The translations under genes were made by a program, and so were the position numbers. Positions 24,601 through 32,256 of a stretch of 34,769 nucleotides of DNA are shown here, piece by piece. The notes under the pieces were generated by a model. That model had not been told where the DNA came from. It did not search any database and saw only the letters and a program-made list of their open reading frames with translations. Origin of the DNA: Planctomycetaceae bacterium (GTDB taxonomy: Bacteria > Planctomycetota > Planctomycetia > Pirellulales > Pirellulaceae); contig WFWZ01000035.1 of NCBI GenBank assembly GCA_015490875.1, positions 1-34,769 on the forward strand. The letters run 5' to 3'. Positions within the stretch are counted from its first letter, which is position 1. Each line of letters opens with the position of its first letter.

Positions 24601-25374
24601 TTAGTCGCCGAGTAAACCAACGCAGTCGGACGAGACGCCGGACGGGATCGGCGAGAAGTCTTCGGTACTACATGGACGAAATCCCTCCGGCCAACAAGCA
24701 TGCATTCGACAAAGTACGCGGTTTTGCAACGGAGCATCCTGGTTCACGCGGTCCACGTATAAGTTGATGAAGCCGATGTCGCATTGTTGAATCAGGTGCC
24801 ATACGTCGTGGGCGAGGTAACGCGGCACGTACCCAATCAGCATTTGCTCTGTTTCGGTGCGCACAGCCACAGCGTTCGGATCAGCAGTGTTCTGCAAATC
24901 CAGCATCAGTTTGAGCGGTTCATTGGGTTCCAGCCGTCCAATTCGCTCGATCGCAGCTTCAGGCAACCAACGAATGCCGTGCAGAAAGAACTTGTTCAGA
25001 TAGCACCCGTCAGCGTCAGGGACAGGACACGGAAAAACTTCGACGGCGTCCGTCTGCCGGATTCCCTCTGTGACACCCAAGACAACAATGGGGTCGGGCG
25101 GGTTGTTAATATCGAATCCACTCCAACGCAGATACGCTTCGTATTCGGGGCGTGACTTGGGAAGCAGGCGATTCGCAAACAGGGGGAACAACTCGTCCGA
25201 CTCGTACACCTTGTTCAAATCTTCCATTTGGGCGAACGGACGGAATCCCGGCTTACGAGCGCCTTTTGTGTACCAGAAGCGGTACAAACCGCCGTCATGC
25301 TCCAATCGACCAACCGGCCGCCAACCCGTCTGATTGGGCATCGGGGGTCGCCAGGCAACGAAAAGTGAGTTCAT
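24601..25374 (-). CDS. HIRAN-domain protein with HipA N-terminal-like segment
   Basis: A 257-residue protein whose ATG (25374) overlaps the stop of the kinase gene (ATGA). Residues about 125-195 form a HIRAN domain (FFLHGIRWLPEAAIERIGRL, LQNTADPNAVAV, IGYVPRYLAHDV), a small fold that in other proteins binds DNA ends. Residues about 8-90 (VGRLEHDGGLYRFWYT, DELFPLFANRLLP) resemble the first N-terminal subdomain of HipA, including the F-x-N-x-L-x-P pattern of that domain. In HipBST systems this subdomain is a separate protein, HipS, that blocks the kinase. The present protein would thus be a HipS-like part joined to HIRAN. The HipA similarity is by eye and is less sure than the HIRAN call. Confidence 0.75.
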   Translation of the reverse strand: MNSLFVAWRPPMPNQTGWRPVGRLEHDGGLYRFWYTKGARKPGFRPFAQMEDLNKVYESDELFPLFANRLLPKSRPEYEAYLRWSGFDINNPPDPIVVLGVTEGIRQTDAVEVFPCPVPDADGCYLNKFFLHGIRWLPEAAIERIGRLEPNEPLKLMLDLQNTADPNAVAVRTETEQMLIGYVPRYLAHDVWHLIQQCDIGFINLYVDRVNQDAPLQNRVLCRMHACWPEGFRPCSTEDFSPIPSGVSSDCVGLLGD

Positions 25375-26297
25375 GTCGGGCGATCTCCCTCCAACAATCG
25401 GCGTTGGTTCGTCAATAACAGTTCCATGGTGAATCGTTTGCAAGCCTCGGACATTCGATCCGCTGGTATCTTTTCAAGGATACCCCAAATTTCGTCCCGG
25501 TTCACCGCCCGAAGCCGATCCAGCCACACCTGGGCCGGTCCGGGGGTCTTTTGGGCGAATGCGCGGAATGCTTCTCGCAGTTCCAGCGGCCGCGCGTCTT
25601 GCGTCGTGGCATAAAAGGCACTTCTCCCTCGCTCGGCAAAAGCCAGCACGGTTCGATTGCGGTCCCGCGTTGTCAGCCGTTCCTCCCTTTCGCTGTCCCG
25701 CAGATTCCGCGCCAGTGCCGCCCCGTGGTCGAACGTCGGGGCAAGCCGCAAGTGATTTCCGTCCCACAGGGCCGCCCAGTTCTCATGGTGCCGATCCACG
25801 TTGGCTATCCATGCGTCTAGCATGACGTAACCCGCGAAAACGTCCAAGGCCGATTCAATGCCATCGGGAACGCCCTGCATCCAGTCATCGGCTGGTGGGA
25901 GCAAACGCGCCACAATGTCGCTGACTGCCTCGACCGTATGTTGGCGGACCTTGAAACGCTGTGCTTGCGGGTATTGCGGATCGACCGCCAAGAGCAACTG
26001 GTTGCCCAGCACCAAAACCAGCGGCTTTGGGGCCATGTTCTCGCACACGACGCCGGGGCGAATGTACTGATCGCCGTCATACTCGGCAGCCAGTTCATAT
26101 TCAACGTGCGGCAGCCCAATCCGCTGGCACAGATGGCATGCAACAACTTCGGCCCAGTCTTCACCTGTGCCACGGTCTTCGGCCTTGAAGAGCAACCGCC
26201 GCTCGCCATCGCGAAACCAGAACTTCGGCTTGCTTCCCAGCGGTTCGACCGATTGTGAACGAGAACGGTCAACTCTCATGGTTGGGAATTCGGTCAT
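25371..26297 (-). CDS. HipA-like Ser/Thr kinase domain protein (HipT/CtkA size)
   Basis: A 308-residue protein matching the HipA C-terminal kinase fold only. The likely ATP-site lysine is in LLFKAEDRG (about residue 38). The catalytic loop reads DAWIANVDRHHENWA (about 161-175), with D168 and N173 in the D-x-x-x-x-N order of HipA-type kinases. The metal-binding aspartate is in TFDHGAAL (D190). The N-terminal HipA subdomain is missing, so the length resembles HipT or CtkA rather than full HipA (about 440). ATG 26297 is preferred; an ATG six codons later is the alternative. The next gene overlaps by ATGA and appears to carry the missing N-terminal segment. Likely a toxin-type kinase or a regulator; the substrate is unknown (HipA and HipT target aminoacyl-tRNA synthetases). 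Confidence 0.85.
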   Translation of the reverse strand: MTEFPTMRVDRSRSQSVEPLGSKPKFWFRDGERRLLFKAEDRGTGEDWAEVVACHLCQRIGLPHVEYELAAEYDGDQYIRPGVVCENMAPKPLVLVLGNQLLLAVDPQYPQAQRFKVRQHTVEAVSDIVARLLPPADDWMQGVPDGIESALDVFAGYVMLDAWIANVDRHHENWAALWDGNHLRLAPTFDHGAALARNLRDSEREERLTTRDRNRTVLAFAERGRSAFYATTQDARPLELREAFRAFAQKTPGPAQVWLDRLRAVNRDEIWGILEKIPADRMSEACKRFTMELLLTNQRRLLEGDRPT

Positions 26298-26299
26298 CG

Positions 26300-26542
26300 T
26301 CACGCTACCGGCTTGGCTCCCAAGATCATCGCTTCCACGTCGGCCTTGGCCACGGCGATCCGCCCTTTTTTGCTGCGCCGATCGCCCCCTCTTCGGAAAC
26401 GAACACTGCCTTCTGCGCACGCGCGGAGAAGGGGAGGCGGGGGCCTAAAGATCTTCGATCCAGGGCGGGGTTTCAAGAGGGCGGCCCATGCGGCGGGGCA
26501 GCGGGATACCGTCTCACCTAAAGCGAGACTCACGCCCCTCAT
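26300..26542 (-). CDS. Possible small basic protein upstream of the HipA-like kinase
   Basis: An 80-codon frame ending two bases before the kinase start (TGA-CG-ATG). The last 30 codons (FRRGGDRRSKKGRIAVAKADVEAMIL) are basic with a predicted helix, which would fit a DNA-binding antitoxin such as HipB. I see no helix-turn-helix or ribbon-helix-helix signature, and the N-terminal half has low-complexity Pro/Arg content. No ribosome site is clear at the ATG at 26542. It may be a shadow frame. Reported because its position is exactly where a third operon partner would be expected. Confidence 0.25.
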   Translation of the reverse strand: MRGVSLALGETVSRCPAAWAALLKPRPGSKIFRPPPPLLRACAEGSVRFRRGGDRRSKKGRIAVAKADVEAMILGAKPVA

Positions 26543-26863
26543 TCGTCTCAGATGAGGTTTAGCAGGCAACCGAACACTGTGACATTGTACATTGTTACCC
26601 GTTCCTACGAAAGTCAGGCGAGAATCTGGCCCTGTTCAACTACCTTGAGCAGCCTCAGCGGCGTCCTGCTCTCGTCGTTGAGTCAGCCTTGCCCATGTTC
26701 CCTTGACGTCCCCAGATCTGCGCCGATACCCGGTCAGCCAAATCGCGGGCCACGTTGCCGAAGCAGCCATCGGCCCGAGAACCGAGCCGGTTTACAGGAC
26801 CTTGTTACTGGGGCATGCTGAAGCTCAGTCGGTGCCGCCATCGGTCTCCCGACGGGCAATTCG
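26543..26863. other. Gene-poor decayed region
   Basis: No intact gene. One plus-strand stretch (about 26620-26700) reads LFNYLEQPQRRPALVVESAL, which looks like real protein but has no start and soon meets a stop; I cannot name its family. The rest is open in no frame for long and seems to be remnants of lost genes between the kinase pair and the ADP-ribosylglycohydrolase pseudogene. Confidence 0.4.
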
Positions 26864-26926
26864 ATGACATCGACACGAGTTCTCTTCCTTAGACACGCGG
26901 AGACCTCGCTTCCCGGCAGCCGGTAA
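26864..26926 (+). pseudogene. Histidine-phosphatase family N-terminal fragment
   Basis: Twenty codons from an ATG read MTSTRVLFLRHAETSLPGSR and then stop. The L-R-H-A-E-T block is the active-site motif (RHG/RHA) at the N-terminus of phosphoglycerate-mutase-like phosphatases. Only this beginning survives, so it would be a relic. The match is short and could be chance. Confidence 0.3.
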
Positions 26927-26968
26927 GTCCAGCGCTGGCAATTCGAAATTCAACATGGAGTGGCAAGC

Positions 26969-27621
26969 ATGGCTGTGCTCGATCGACAACGAGGTTGTTT
27001 GTTGGGGCTGGCGGTGGGAGATGCGCTGGGGGCGGCGGTGGAGTTCCAACCTGCGGGGAGCTTCGAGCCGGTAACGGGTTACCGAGCTGGAGGGCCGCAT
27101 GGGCTGGAACCGGGTGAATGGACCGACGATACCAGCATGGCTTTGGCACTGGCTGACAGCATCGCTCAAGTCGGCTGGGACTTGAACGATCAGGCGCAGT
27201 GCTACGTCCGCTGGTGGAAATATGGTGAATACTCGGTCAACGGGCGATGCTTCGATATCGGTACAACGACCCATTCGGCACTTGCCAGCTTCGAACAAAC
27301 CGGCGATGCGCGCACGTCCGCTCGGAAAGACGAATGGTGCAGCGGCAACTCGTGAAGAGTCTGGAAGCGGCGCTCTGGGCATTCCACGATGCAAGCGACT
27401 TTCGCGAAGCCGTGCTTCGTGCAGTGAATCTGGGTGACGATGCCGATACGACAGGCGCTGTTTGCGGTCAGCTTGCTGGAGCCTGTTGGGGTGAGTCGGG
27501 AATCCCCTCACCGTGGCGCGACGGACTGGCGAAGCCGGAGATGATCGAGGCAGCTCTGGCAGGGCTCGTAACCAACGAGACGAGTTCGAAGGACAGTGAG
27601 TTACGGTCCTCCGGATCCTGA
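26969..27621 (+). pseudogene. ADP-ribosylglycohydrolase (DraG-type) pseudogene with internal deletion and frameshift
   Basis: The first part (26969 to about 27310) is a good N-terminus: GCLLGLAVGDALGAAVEF, then EWTDDTSMALALADS with the metal-binding T-D-D-T-x-M, and [18 protein letters not shown]. The last part, in another frame (about 27348-27600), is a good C-terminus: [20 protein letters not shown], then [20 protein letters not shown] with the second metal site G-D-D-A-D-T-T-G. The roughly 120-140 residues that normally lie between them (with the G-N-G-S-L-M-R region) are missing, and the frame changes at the junction (27310-27360). GGAG lies eight bases before the ATG. DraG enzymes remove ADP-ribose from proteins; this copy cannot make an intact enzyme. 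Confidence 0.85.
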
Positions 27622-28134
27622 CTCGGTGACTCGCAGCTTTCCTTCGCAAAGAAGACGACTGGTTAAGCGGTCACCGCCATCTCGAGTAGGAAACCAGGCT
27701 GCGATAAGCCGAATCGTGTAGTCGCCCGAATCGACTGGTGATGGCAGCTCATCCGCCGTCAGCTCGATCGTGTCGCCCTGGCGCCTGGCCATCCCTAACC
27801 CAGACTGGTGAATGACTCCTCGCTGATCCTCGATCCAAATGCGAACCAGCGTTTCCGAGAACTCGGCGAAGCGTTTGCGATCTTGGACTGAGAAGGTCGC
27901 CTTCAGACGGAGTGGCGCCACAGGCGAGACGACGGCCGTCCCTCCTTTCAAAAGGTCAACGCCATTACAGTAGAAACTCGTAGTGGATGCCAACTCCGTC
28001 TTCGGCGGAACCGGGGAAGGTTCGACGTGGTCCGGCGCGAAAAAGGCGTAATAGGAGTACACGCCTACCCCCGCAAGAATCGCGATGACCGTTCCAATAA
28101 GAACGACTTTGGAAACTCGACGTCGCGCATTCAT
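27601..28134 (-). CDS. Membrane-anchored hypothetical protein
   Basis: A 177-residue protein with a basic start and one N-terminal membrane segment ([26 protein letters not shown]), then a soluble extracytoplasmic part. The strands ([43 protein letters not shown]) suggest an Ig-like beta-sandwich, but I recognise no named family. The ATG at 28134 is chosen; a TTG precedes it by one codon. Its 3' end overlaps the end of the ADP-ribosylglycohydrolase pseudogene on the other strand by 21 bases. No operon partner is evident. Confidence 0.65.
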   Translation of the reverse strand: MNARRRVSKVVLIGTVIAILAGVGVYSYYAFFAPDHVEPSPVPPKTELASTTSFYCNGVDLLKGGTAVVSPVAPLRLKATFSVQDRKRFAEFSETLVRIWIEDQRGVIHQSGLGMARRQGDTIELTADELPSPVDSGDYTIRLIAAWFPTRDGGDRLTSRLLCEGKLRVTESGSGGP

Positions 28135-28278
28135 CAAACGATACTCGCGAGAATGGAACGCAAATCTCGAATAGAGTCGGTAAGTGATTATGGGCGACCT
28201 TCAGCTGGCTATTGGATCGTAAACAAAGGTCCGTTTGCTTGGCCCTGCCAACCCAAAAGGGCGTTCCGCCATTCCCTG

Positions 28279-28491
28279 TTACAGCTTGTCAGCGCGTAGG
28301 GAAGATTGTTTTCGGACCACTCTCAGCCAAAATACGAGTGCAAGTACGTTTAGTAAGATCCCAGCTACCAAGAACCTGAAATCCTTAAGCCATGGCCAAA
28401 ATCCGAAAACACAAATGATGCCGAATCCACTGAAGAAATACACCCAGAAGGCAGACACCAGGAACATTTGGCGTTTTTTCGCTTTCTCCAT
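28279..28491 (-). CDS. Small two-pass membrane protein
   Basis: About 70 residues. A short charged start (MEKAKKRQ) precedes two hydrophobic segments (FLVSAFWVYFFSGFGIICVF and FLVAGILLNVLALVFWLRVV) and a basic end. The family is unknown. The ATG at 28491 lies 17 bases after the stop of the upstream gene (28508) with a GGAA/GAAG stretch before it; an in-frame ATG at 28524 would overlap that gene. Likely co-transcribed with the upstream gene, perhaps as its membrane partner. Confidence 0.55.
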   Translation of the reverse strand: MEKAKKRQMFLVSAFWVYFFSGFGIICVFGFWPWLKDFRFLVAGILLNVLALVFWLRVVRKQSSLRADKL

Positions 28492-28507
28492 CGTTTCTTC
28501 ATTCCTG

Positions 28508-29299
28508 CTACTGGGGAGTCGCAACGATTACCTCGACAACTGCGTCGCCGGGAACGGGCTCTGTTCCGTTCAGCAACTCAATCGCTATATCCGTGAAACG
28601 ATCAGCGACATTTCTTACCGCCTCAGATAGCGAGGTTGGTTCGGCGAAGCCATTCCCGCTAGGGGACGAGGTTGCATGCAATCCCAAGAAAGCGTCAATC
28701 GCGTCCTGCGAGAAGCCAGAACGAGTTAAGTGATCAAGTTCAAACGCAGGCAATCCGTCCGATTCAATCGAGCCCAACGCAACATTCATGTCGCCCGAGG
28801 CAACAGTGATATCAACATCGGACTCCGCGATGCGATCAGCCAACACATAAATCGCGTCTGCCAAGACTAGTAGATCAGTAGCTATCGTCGTATAATCACT
28901 ACCAGCCTGCATGTCTTGGCGAAAAACATTATATTCTTCGATTGCCGCGTTGACTTGCGCAAAGATTGGTGCGTATTCCTCCTCTTGTTCGGTTGGTAGG
29001 TCAAGCATGGCGAGATCTGTCACCAAGAACTCAGCCATCATCATCTTCTCATCAACGGAATTGAAAGTCGCATTGGCCTGCTCGACTCCTGTTACTGCTG
29101 GATGGGTAAGCACGCCTCCGATGATGCCAACCACTTCTACAGCCCCAAGAACCGGAGCTATCAGTGCGGCGGGTGTAAAGACCGAAACGATTCCGGCTAC
29201 TGTACATGCAACACTCCCCCAGAGCAGCCAATCGGCAAGGCTCGCAGCAACGATTCTAGGAACTGCGAGAACGAAGGCAAGGGCTTCCGAGCAAATCAA
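28508..29299 (-). CDS. Exported or membrane-associated hypothetical protein
   Basis: A 263-residue protein, family not recognised. The N-terminal half is hydrophobic (LAFVLAVPRIVAASLADWLLWG and FTPAALIAPVLGAVEVVGIIGG). The remainder is acidic and helical (QEEEYAPIFAQVNAAIEEYN, TDLLVLADAIYVLADRIAES), possibly a coiled coil. As it stands the usable start is the TTG at 29299 with AAAAGGA just upstream. A better ATG with GGAG lies in the same frame at 29323 but meets a TGA at its fourth codon (29312-29314; see findings). The small two-pass protein follows directly. Confidence 0.6.
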   Translation of the reverse strand: MICSEALAFVLAVPRIVAASLADWLLWGSVACTVAGIVSVFTPAALIAPVLGAVEVVGIIGGVLTHPAVTGVEQANATFNSVDEKMMMAEFLVTDLAMLDLPTEQEEEYAPIFAQVNAAIEEYNVFRQDMQAGSDYTTIATDLLVLADAIYVLADRIAESDVDITVASGDMNVALGSIESDGLPAFELDHLTRSGFSQDAIDAFLGLHATSSPSGNGFAEPTSLSEAVRNVADRFTDIAIELLNGTEPVPGDAVVEVIVATPQ

Positions 29300-29459
29300 G
29301 ATCCTTTTGGTTCATCTTTTCATTTTCGTTCTCCAAGAGAAGTTGACTAGAGGACACACAGACAAGTACTTGCTTACGCGTAGCGATCATGAGTGAGAAC
29401 GGACATCATCCGCTGATTGCTAACGTACATACTCTGAACAGAATCTTGTACGATCCAAA

Positions 29460-30428
29460 TCATGGAGTTACCTGTCTTGACGAGTCTCGCGTGGCCATTT
29501 CTCGCCAAACAGCCAATTCGATCTCCCGGTGAATCCGTTCCACGTGGCCGTCCGCAAACAACACGTGGACATCACCTCCCCCATGATGGCTCGCCGCCGA
29601 GACAATACTCGTTTCTGTCGAGCCACTCCCATTGGTACAGCTTGGTGTACCGGGTCCCGAGAAATGGTTGTAGAATACCTGCCCCATACCTGCCGAAATC
29701 CATGGTAATCCAAGAGGAAATCTGTGGACCGGCTCGGTGGCAGCGCACGCGCGAATCGCTTGCCCCACATCGTCGAATCTGTCTGTGTTGCGAATGTTGC
29801 CAAGCGGCCCAGTCGATGTGAACTCTGAAAACAGGACGGTCGATGATGTTCCGTCTCTCACGTCTCGCGCTCCGCGAGCGCGCTGCCCGTAGAAATCAGT
29901 AATGCCGTCATCCAACCAGGTAAACGTGCCGGTGCACGCCGGGTAGTTGGTGACGCCTGGCGGACCACCGTCGCTTGGACAGTGAAACAGTTCGATTCTC
30001 AGATTCCCGAAGTCTGAGTTCGGTCTATCCCAGAACCCCTTCGAAATATCGAACCGACGATAAAGTGTCTCTTCGTCGATGTAGGGCAGCAAGAAGACGT
30101 GAGGCGAAAGAGACTGTCCCCATCCAACCCCCAGGGCACTCGAAGGGTACACCTGACGCGCTTCCAAATGGCTGTGCACTCCAATTCCGATCTGACGAAG
30201 GTTGGAAATGCACTTGGCGGAACGTGCGCTTTCGCGAGCGTACTGGACTGCAGGCAACAAGAGTCCAAGAAGAATCGTGATCACGGCCAACACGACGACG
30301 AGCTCGAGGAGCGTAAAGCCGGATCGGCCACCACGGTTTCGAAAGCGTCCGACCACACCCGACGGCGTGATTCCCGTCTTCGGCCGTGTTGTTTGCGGCC
30401 GGATGTCTTGTGACAGCGTCTTATTCAC
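29460..30428 (-). CDS. DUF1559 pilin-like secreted protein
   Basis: A 322-residue protein of the large planctomycete DUF1559 family (prepilin-type N-terminus plus a C-terminal domain of unknown function). Near residue 35 it has the prepilin signal GRSGFTLLELVVVLAVITIL with cleavage after Gly and Glu at +5. The family blocks follow: LLPAVQYARESARSAKCISN, LRQIGIGVHSHLE, and the C-terminal HHGGGDVHVLFADGHVERI (H-x9-DG type). It could be a substrate of the same prepilin peptidase as the T2SS pseudopilins here. The start is the GTG at 30428, preceded by GAGAAGGACA; upstream in-frame codons lie in leader sequence with an 11-base G run. Planctomycetes carry many paralogs; the role of each is not known. 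Confidence 0.9.
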   Translation of the reverse strand: MNKTLSQDIRPQTTRPKTGITPSGVVGRFRNRGGRSGFTLLELVVVLAVITILLGLLLPAVQYARESARSAKCISNLRQIGIGVHSHLEARQVYPSSALGVGWGQSLSPHVFLLPYIDEETLYRRFDISKGFWDRPNSDFGNLRIELFHCPSDGGPPGVTNYPACTGTFTWLDDGITDFYGQRARGARDVRDGTSSTVLFSEFTSTGPLGNIRNTDRFDDVGQAIRACAATEPVHRFPLGLPWISAGMGQVFYNHFSGPGTPSCTNGSGSTETSIVSAASHHGGGDVHVLFADGHVERIHREIELAVWREMATRDSSRQVTP

Positions 30429-30502
30429 TGTCCTTCTCCTCGCCTGAAAGCGGCCGCCCCAGAAAAGTACGAAAAGGACGCCTCCATGCTCCACGGATTC
30501 TA

Positions 30503-30513
30503 CCCCCCCCCCC
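30503..30513. repeat. Homopolymer tract C11 (G11 on the minus strand)
   Basis: Eleven consecutive C on the plus strand, 75 bases upstream of the DUF1559 start on the minus strand. Such tracts can vary in length by slippage and change promoter spacing. It may also be a plain sequencing or assembly weak point. Confidence 0.8.
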
Positions 30514-30625
30514 TTCCCTCCTGTCAAGCATTTCTTTTCCGTTTTTTTCTTGACCCATGGGTGCGAAGCGACACAAGACGGCGGCTCACGACAGGTGTGT
30601 GCGTGAGGAGTGCCCTCTAATATTA

Positions 30626-32182
30626 TTACTGGTAGGGGCGCTTCCGCCAGGCTTCATAGAGTCCATCTTTGTTACGTGCACCGTCACGAAGCTGCATCAG
30701 CGTGAGGCTGAGCCACGAGCTGTCAGTTTTGAGCGCGGAGCCGATGAGCCGTTCCAACTGCTTCCGCTGGCCAGAACCGAGCAGTGAAAGAAGCTCTTTC
30801 TCCACTCGCGTCTCCCAGTCAATCCGCATCTTCCCGAGTGCCGATGCTAGTCTCGCCGCGCTCCGACGCATCGAGTCGACCTCCTTCGGCGTTAATCGCC
30901 GCAGCTCGCGCAGGTCTCCGTCGGCGATCACCTGTGGCAGTCCGTTTAGACGGATCTGACGCAACGCGATGATGCGAGCCAATCGCTTCCTCTGATGTGG
31001 CAGCAACTCCTCGAACATCGCCCGCCGAATCGGCTCTTGCTGCTCGGCTATCATCTGGATCGCGACGTCTCCACCGAACTCGCGGCTGAACTTGCCAAAA
31101 TTGTCTCGAATGAGATCAAATGCCTCGGCGTATCGCTTGTAAATGGACTCCTTCTGATAATCGACGAGTTCCAATGCCTCTTGCACGGCCGGTGACAGCA
31201 GCATTCTCGTCAGAAAGTCGCCTGTCATGGGCGCGCGGTTGGTAGGCAGTACCTGAATATCTCTCCGCGAGACCGGGCGCAATGTCATGACGATCGTGCC
31301 GCGTTCCGGAGCGGCAATCGGCAACGACAGCCCCCGTTGAGAGAAAGACTTCAAGCGTCCGGATGTTCCACCTGGCCCTTCTTCGTCGTGATCACCTGAC
31401 GGGACCTTCGCGAATCGATCGAGGTTCCAAATCAACAAGTCGATTGCAGGGCGGGCGTTCCGTAGCGGCGGGTTCAGCACGGTCTCCACCTGCCGGCGCT
31501 TCTCAATCGGAAGTGTGTCCAAGAGTTCGCGAATCGCACGCTTTTCCGCCTTCATCGCTTCCGCCTCTATGGCATCGCGGAGTTTGCGAGCGCGGGAAAC
31601 GAGTCGGGAGCGCTGGGGACCAGTAACTCCGAGCGCGTCGTGGAGTGGGCCATTACAGAGTGTGTGCACCCAACCGAATTGTCGGATGAAGTGTCGAACC
31701 ACAAGCTGGTTAAGACGCCGTTTCTGATGTGGTAGCAACAGACGCTCAGCATCTCGCCAGGCTGCTCCGTACACCGACTCGCATCTTCTTGTGGCTTCCT
31801 TTTCACCGGCTTCCTCCGAATCAGACAGATCTCTCAAACGGAGTGTCAGAGCCGCTTGCAGCTTCAGGAGTTGCACTTCCTGATCGTTCACGAAATCGAG
31901 AGCCACCTGACCATGCTCGGAGAACAGGCAGTGCAAAGCCACCGAGGCCGGTGTCGCAAACTCGAAGCCGGGAACCAATTCGACGTACGGATTGCCGATT
32001 CCGTCGAAACACACGGTGACGACACCAACATCTCGCTCGTACCGCGCCACCTCGTCCCGAAACCGTTCAAATATACGATCGTCTCGGGACTGTCCGACGG
32101 ACGTTCTCACGCTGACAAGGAGGAGAAGAAGGCAACTGACGGCAATCGCAAGTAGTCTCTGACGAACGTCAACCTGGCGCAC
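30626..32182 (-). CDS. Secreted helical protein, LTxxQ/Spy-like motifs
   Basis: A 518-residue exported protein. The GTG at 32182 gives a clean signal peptide (VRQRLLAIAVSCLLLLLVSV, cleaved near SVGQS), with GGGAG upstream at slightly long spacing. The mature part is helical and basic with recurring short motifs (LLPHQKRRLNQLVVRH, LTPKEVDSMRRSAARL, LLGSGQRKQLERLIG) like the L-x-x-x-Q repeats of Spy/CpxP-type periplasmic proteins. A segment at about 255-330 is Gly/Ser/Pro-rich. No enzyme motif is seen. It lies 75 bases behind the gene 32257-33201, which has similar motifs, so the two probably form an operon of periplasmic partners. Confidence 0.7.
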   Translation of the reverse strand: MRQVDVRQRLLAIAVSCLLLLLVSVRTSVGQSRDDRIFERFRDEVARYERDVGVVTVCFDGIGNPYVELVPGFEFATPASVALHCLFSEHGQVALDFVNDQEVQLLKLQAALTLRLRDLSDSEEAGEKEATRRCESVYGAAWRDAERLLLPHQKRRLNQLVVRHFIRQFGWVHTLCNGPLHDALGVTGPQRSRLVSRARKLRDAIEAEAMKAEKRAIRELLDTLPIEKRRQVETVLNPPLRNARPAIDLLIWNLDRFAKVPSGDHDEEGPGGTSGRLKSFSQRGLSLPIAAPERGTIVMTLRPVSRRDIQVLPTNRAPMTGDFLTRMLLSPAVQEALELVDYQKESIYKRYAEAFDLIRDNFGKFSREFGGDVAIQMIAEQQEPIRRAMFEELLPHQRKRLARIIALRQIRLNGLPQVIADGDLRELRRLTPKEVDSMRRSAARLASALGKMRIDWETRVEKELLSLLGSGQRKQLERLIGSALKTDSSWLSLTLMQLRDGARNKDGLYEAWRKRPYQ

Positions 32183-32256
32183 AGTCCCACTTCTCCCTTG
32201 AAGTTTATCCTGCGCAGCAAGACAGGTGACTCGCACCCGCCTCTGTCCACCAATTC

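Noticed and set aside
24429..24737. Minus-strand open frame ending in LVAEEGLEPPTRGL
   Set aside because: The ending is the antisense reading of the tRNA at 24396-24469, a well-known false protein end seen beside tRNA genes. It has no start signal or family and overlaps the HIRAN-protein gene.
24396..26600. Genomic island inserted at the tRNA-Met 3' end
   Set aside because: I found no second copy of the tRNA 3' end and no integrase in the window, so integration at this tRNA is not supported.
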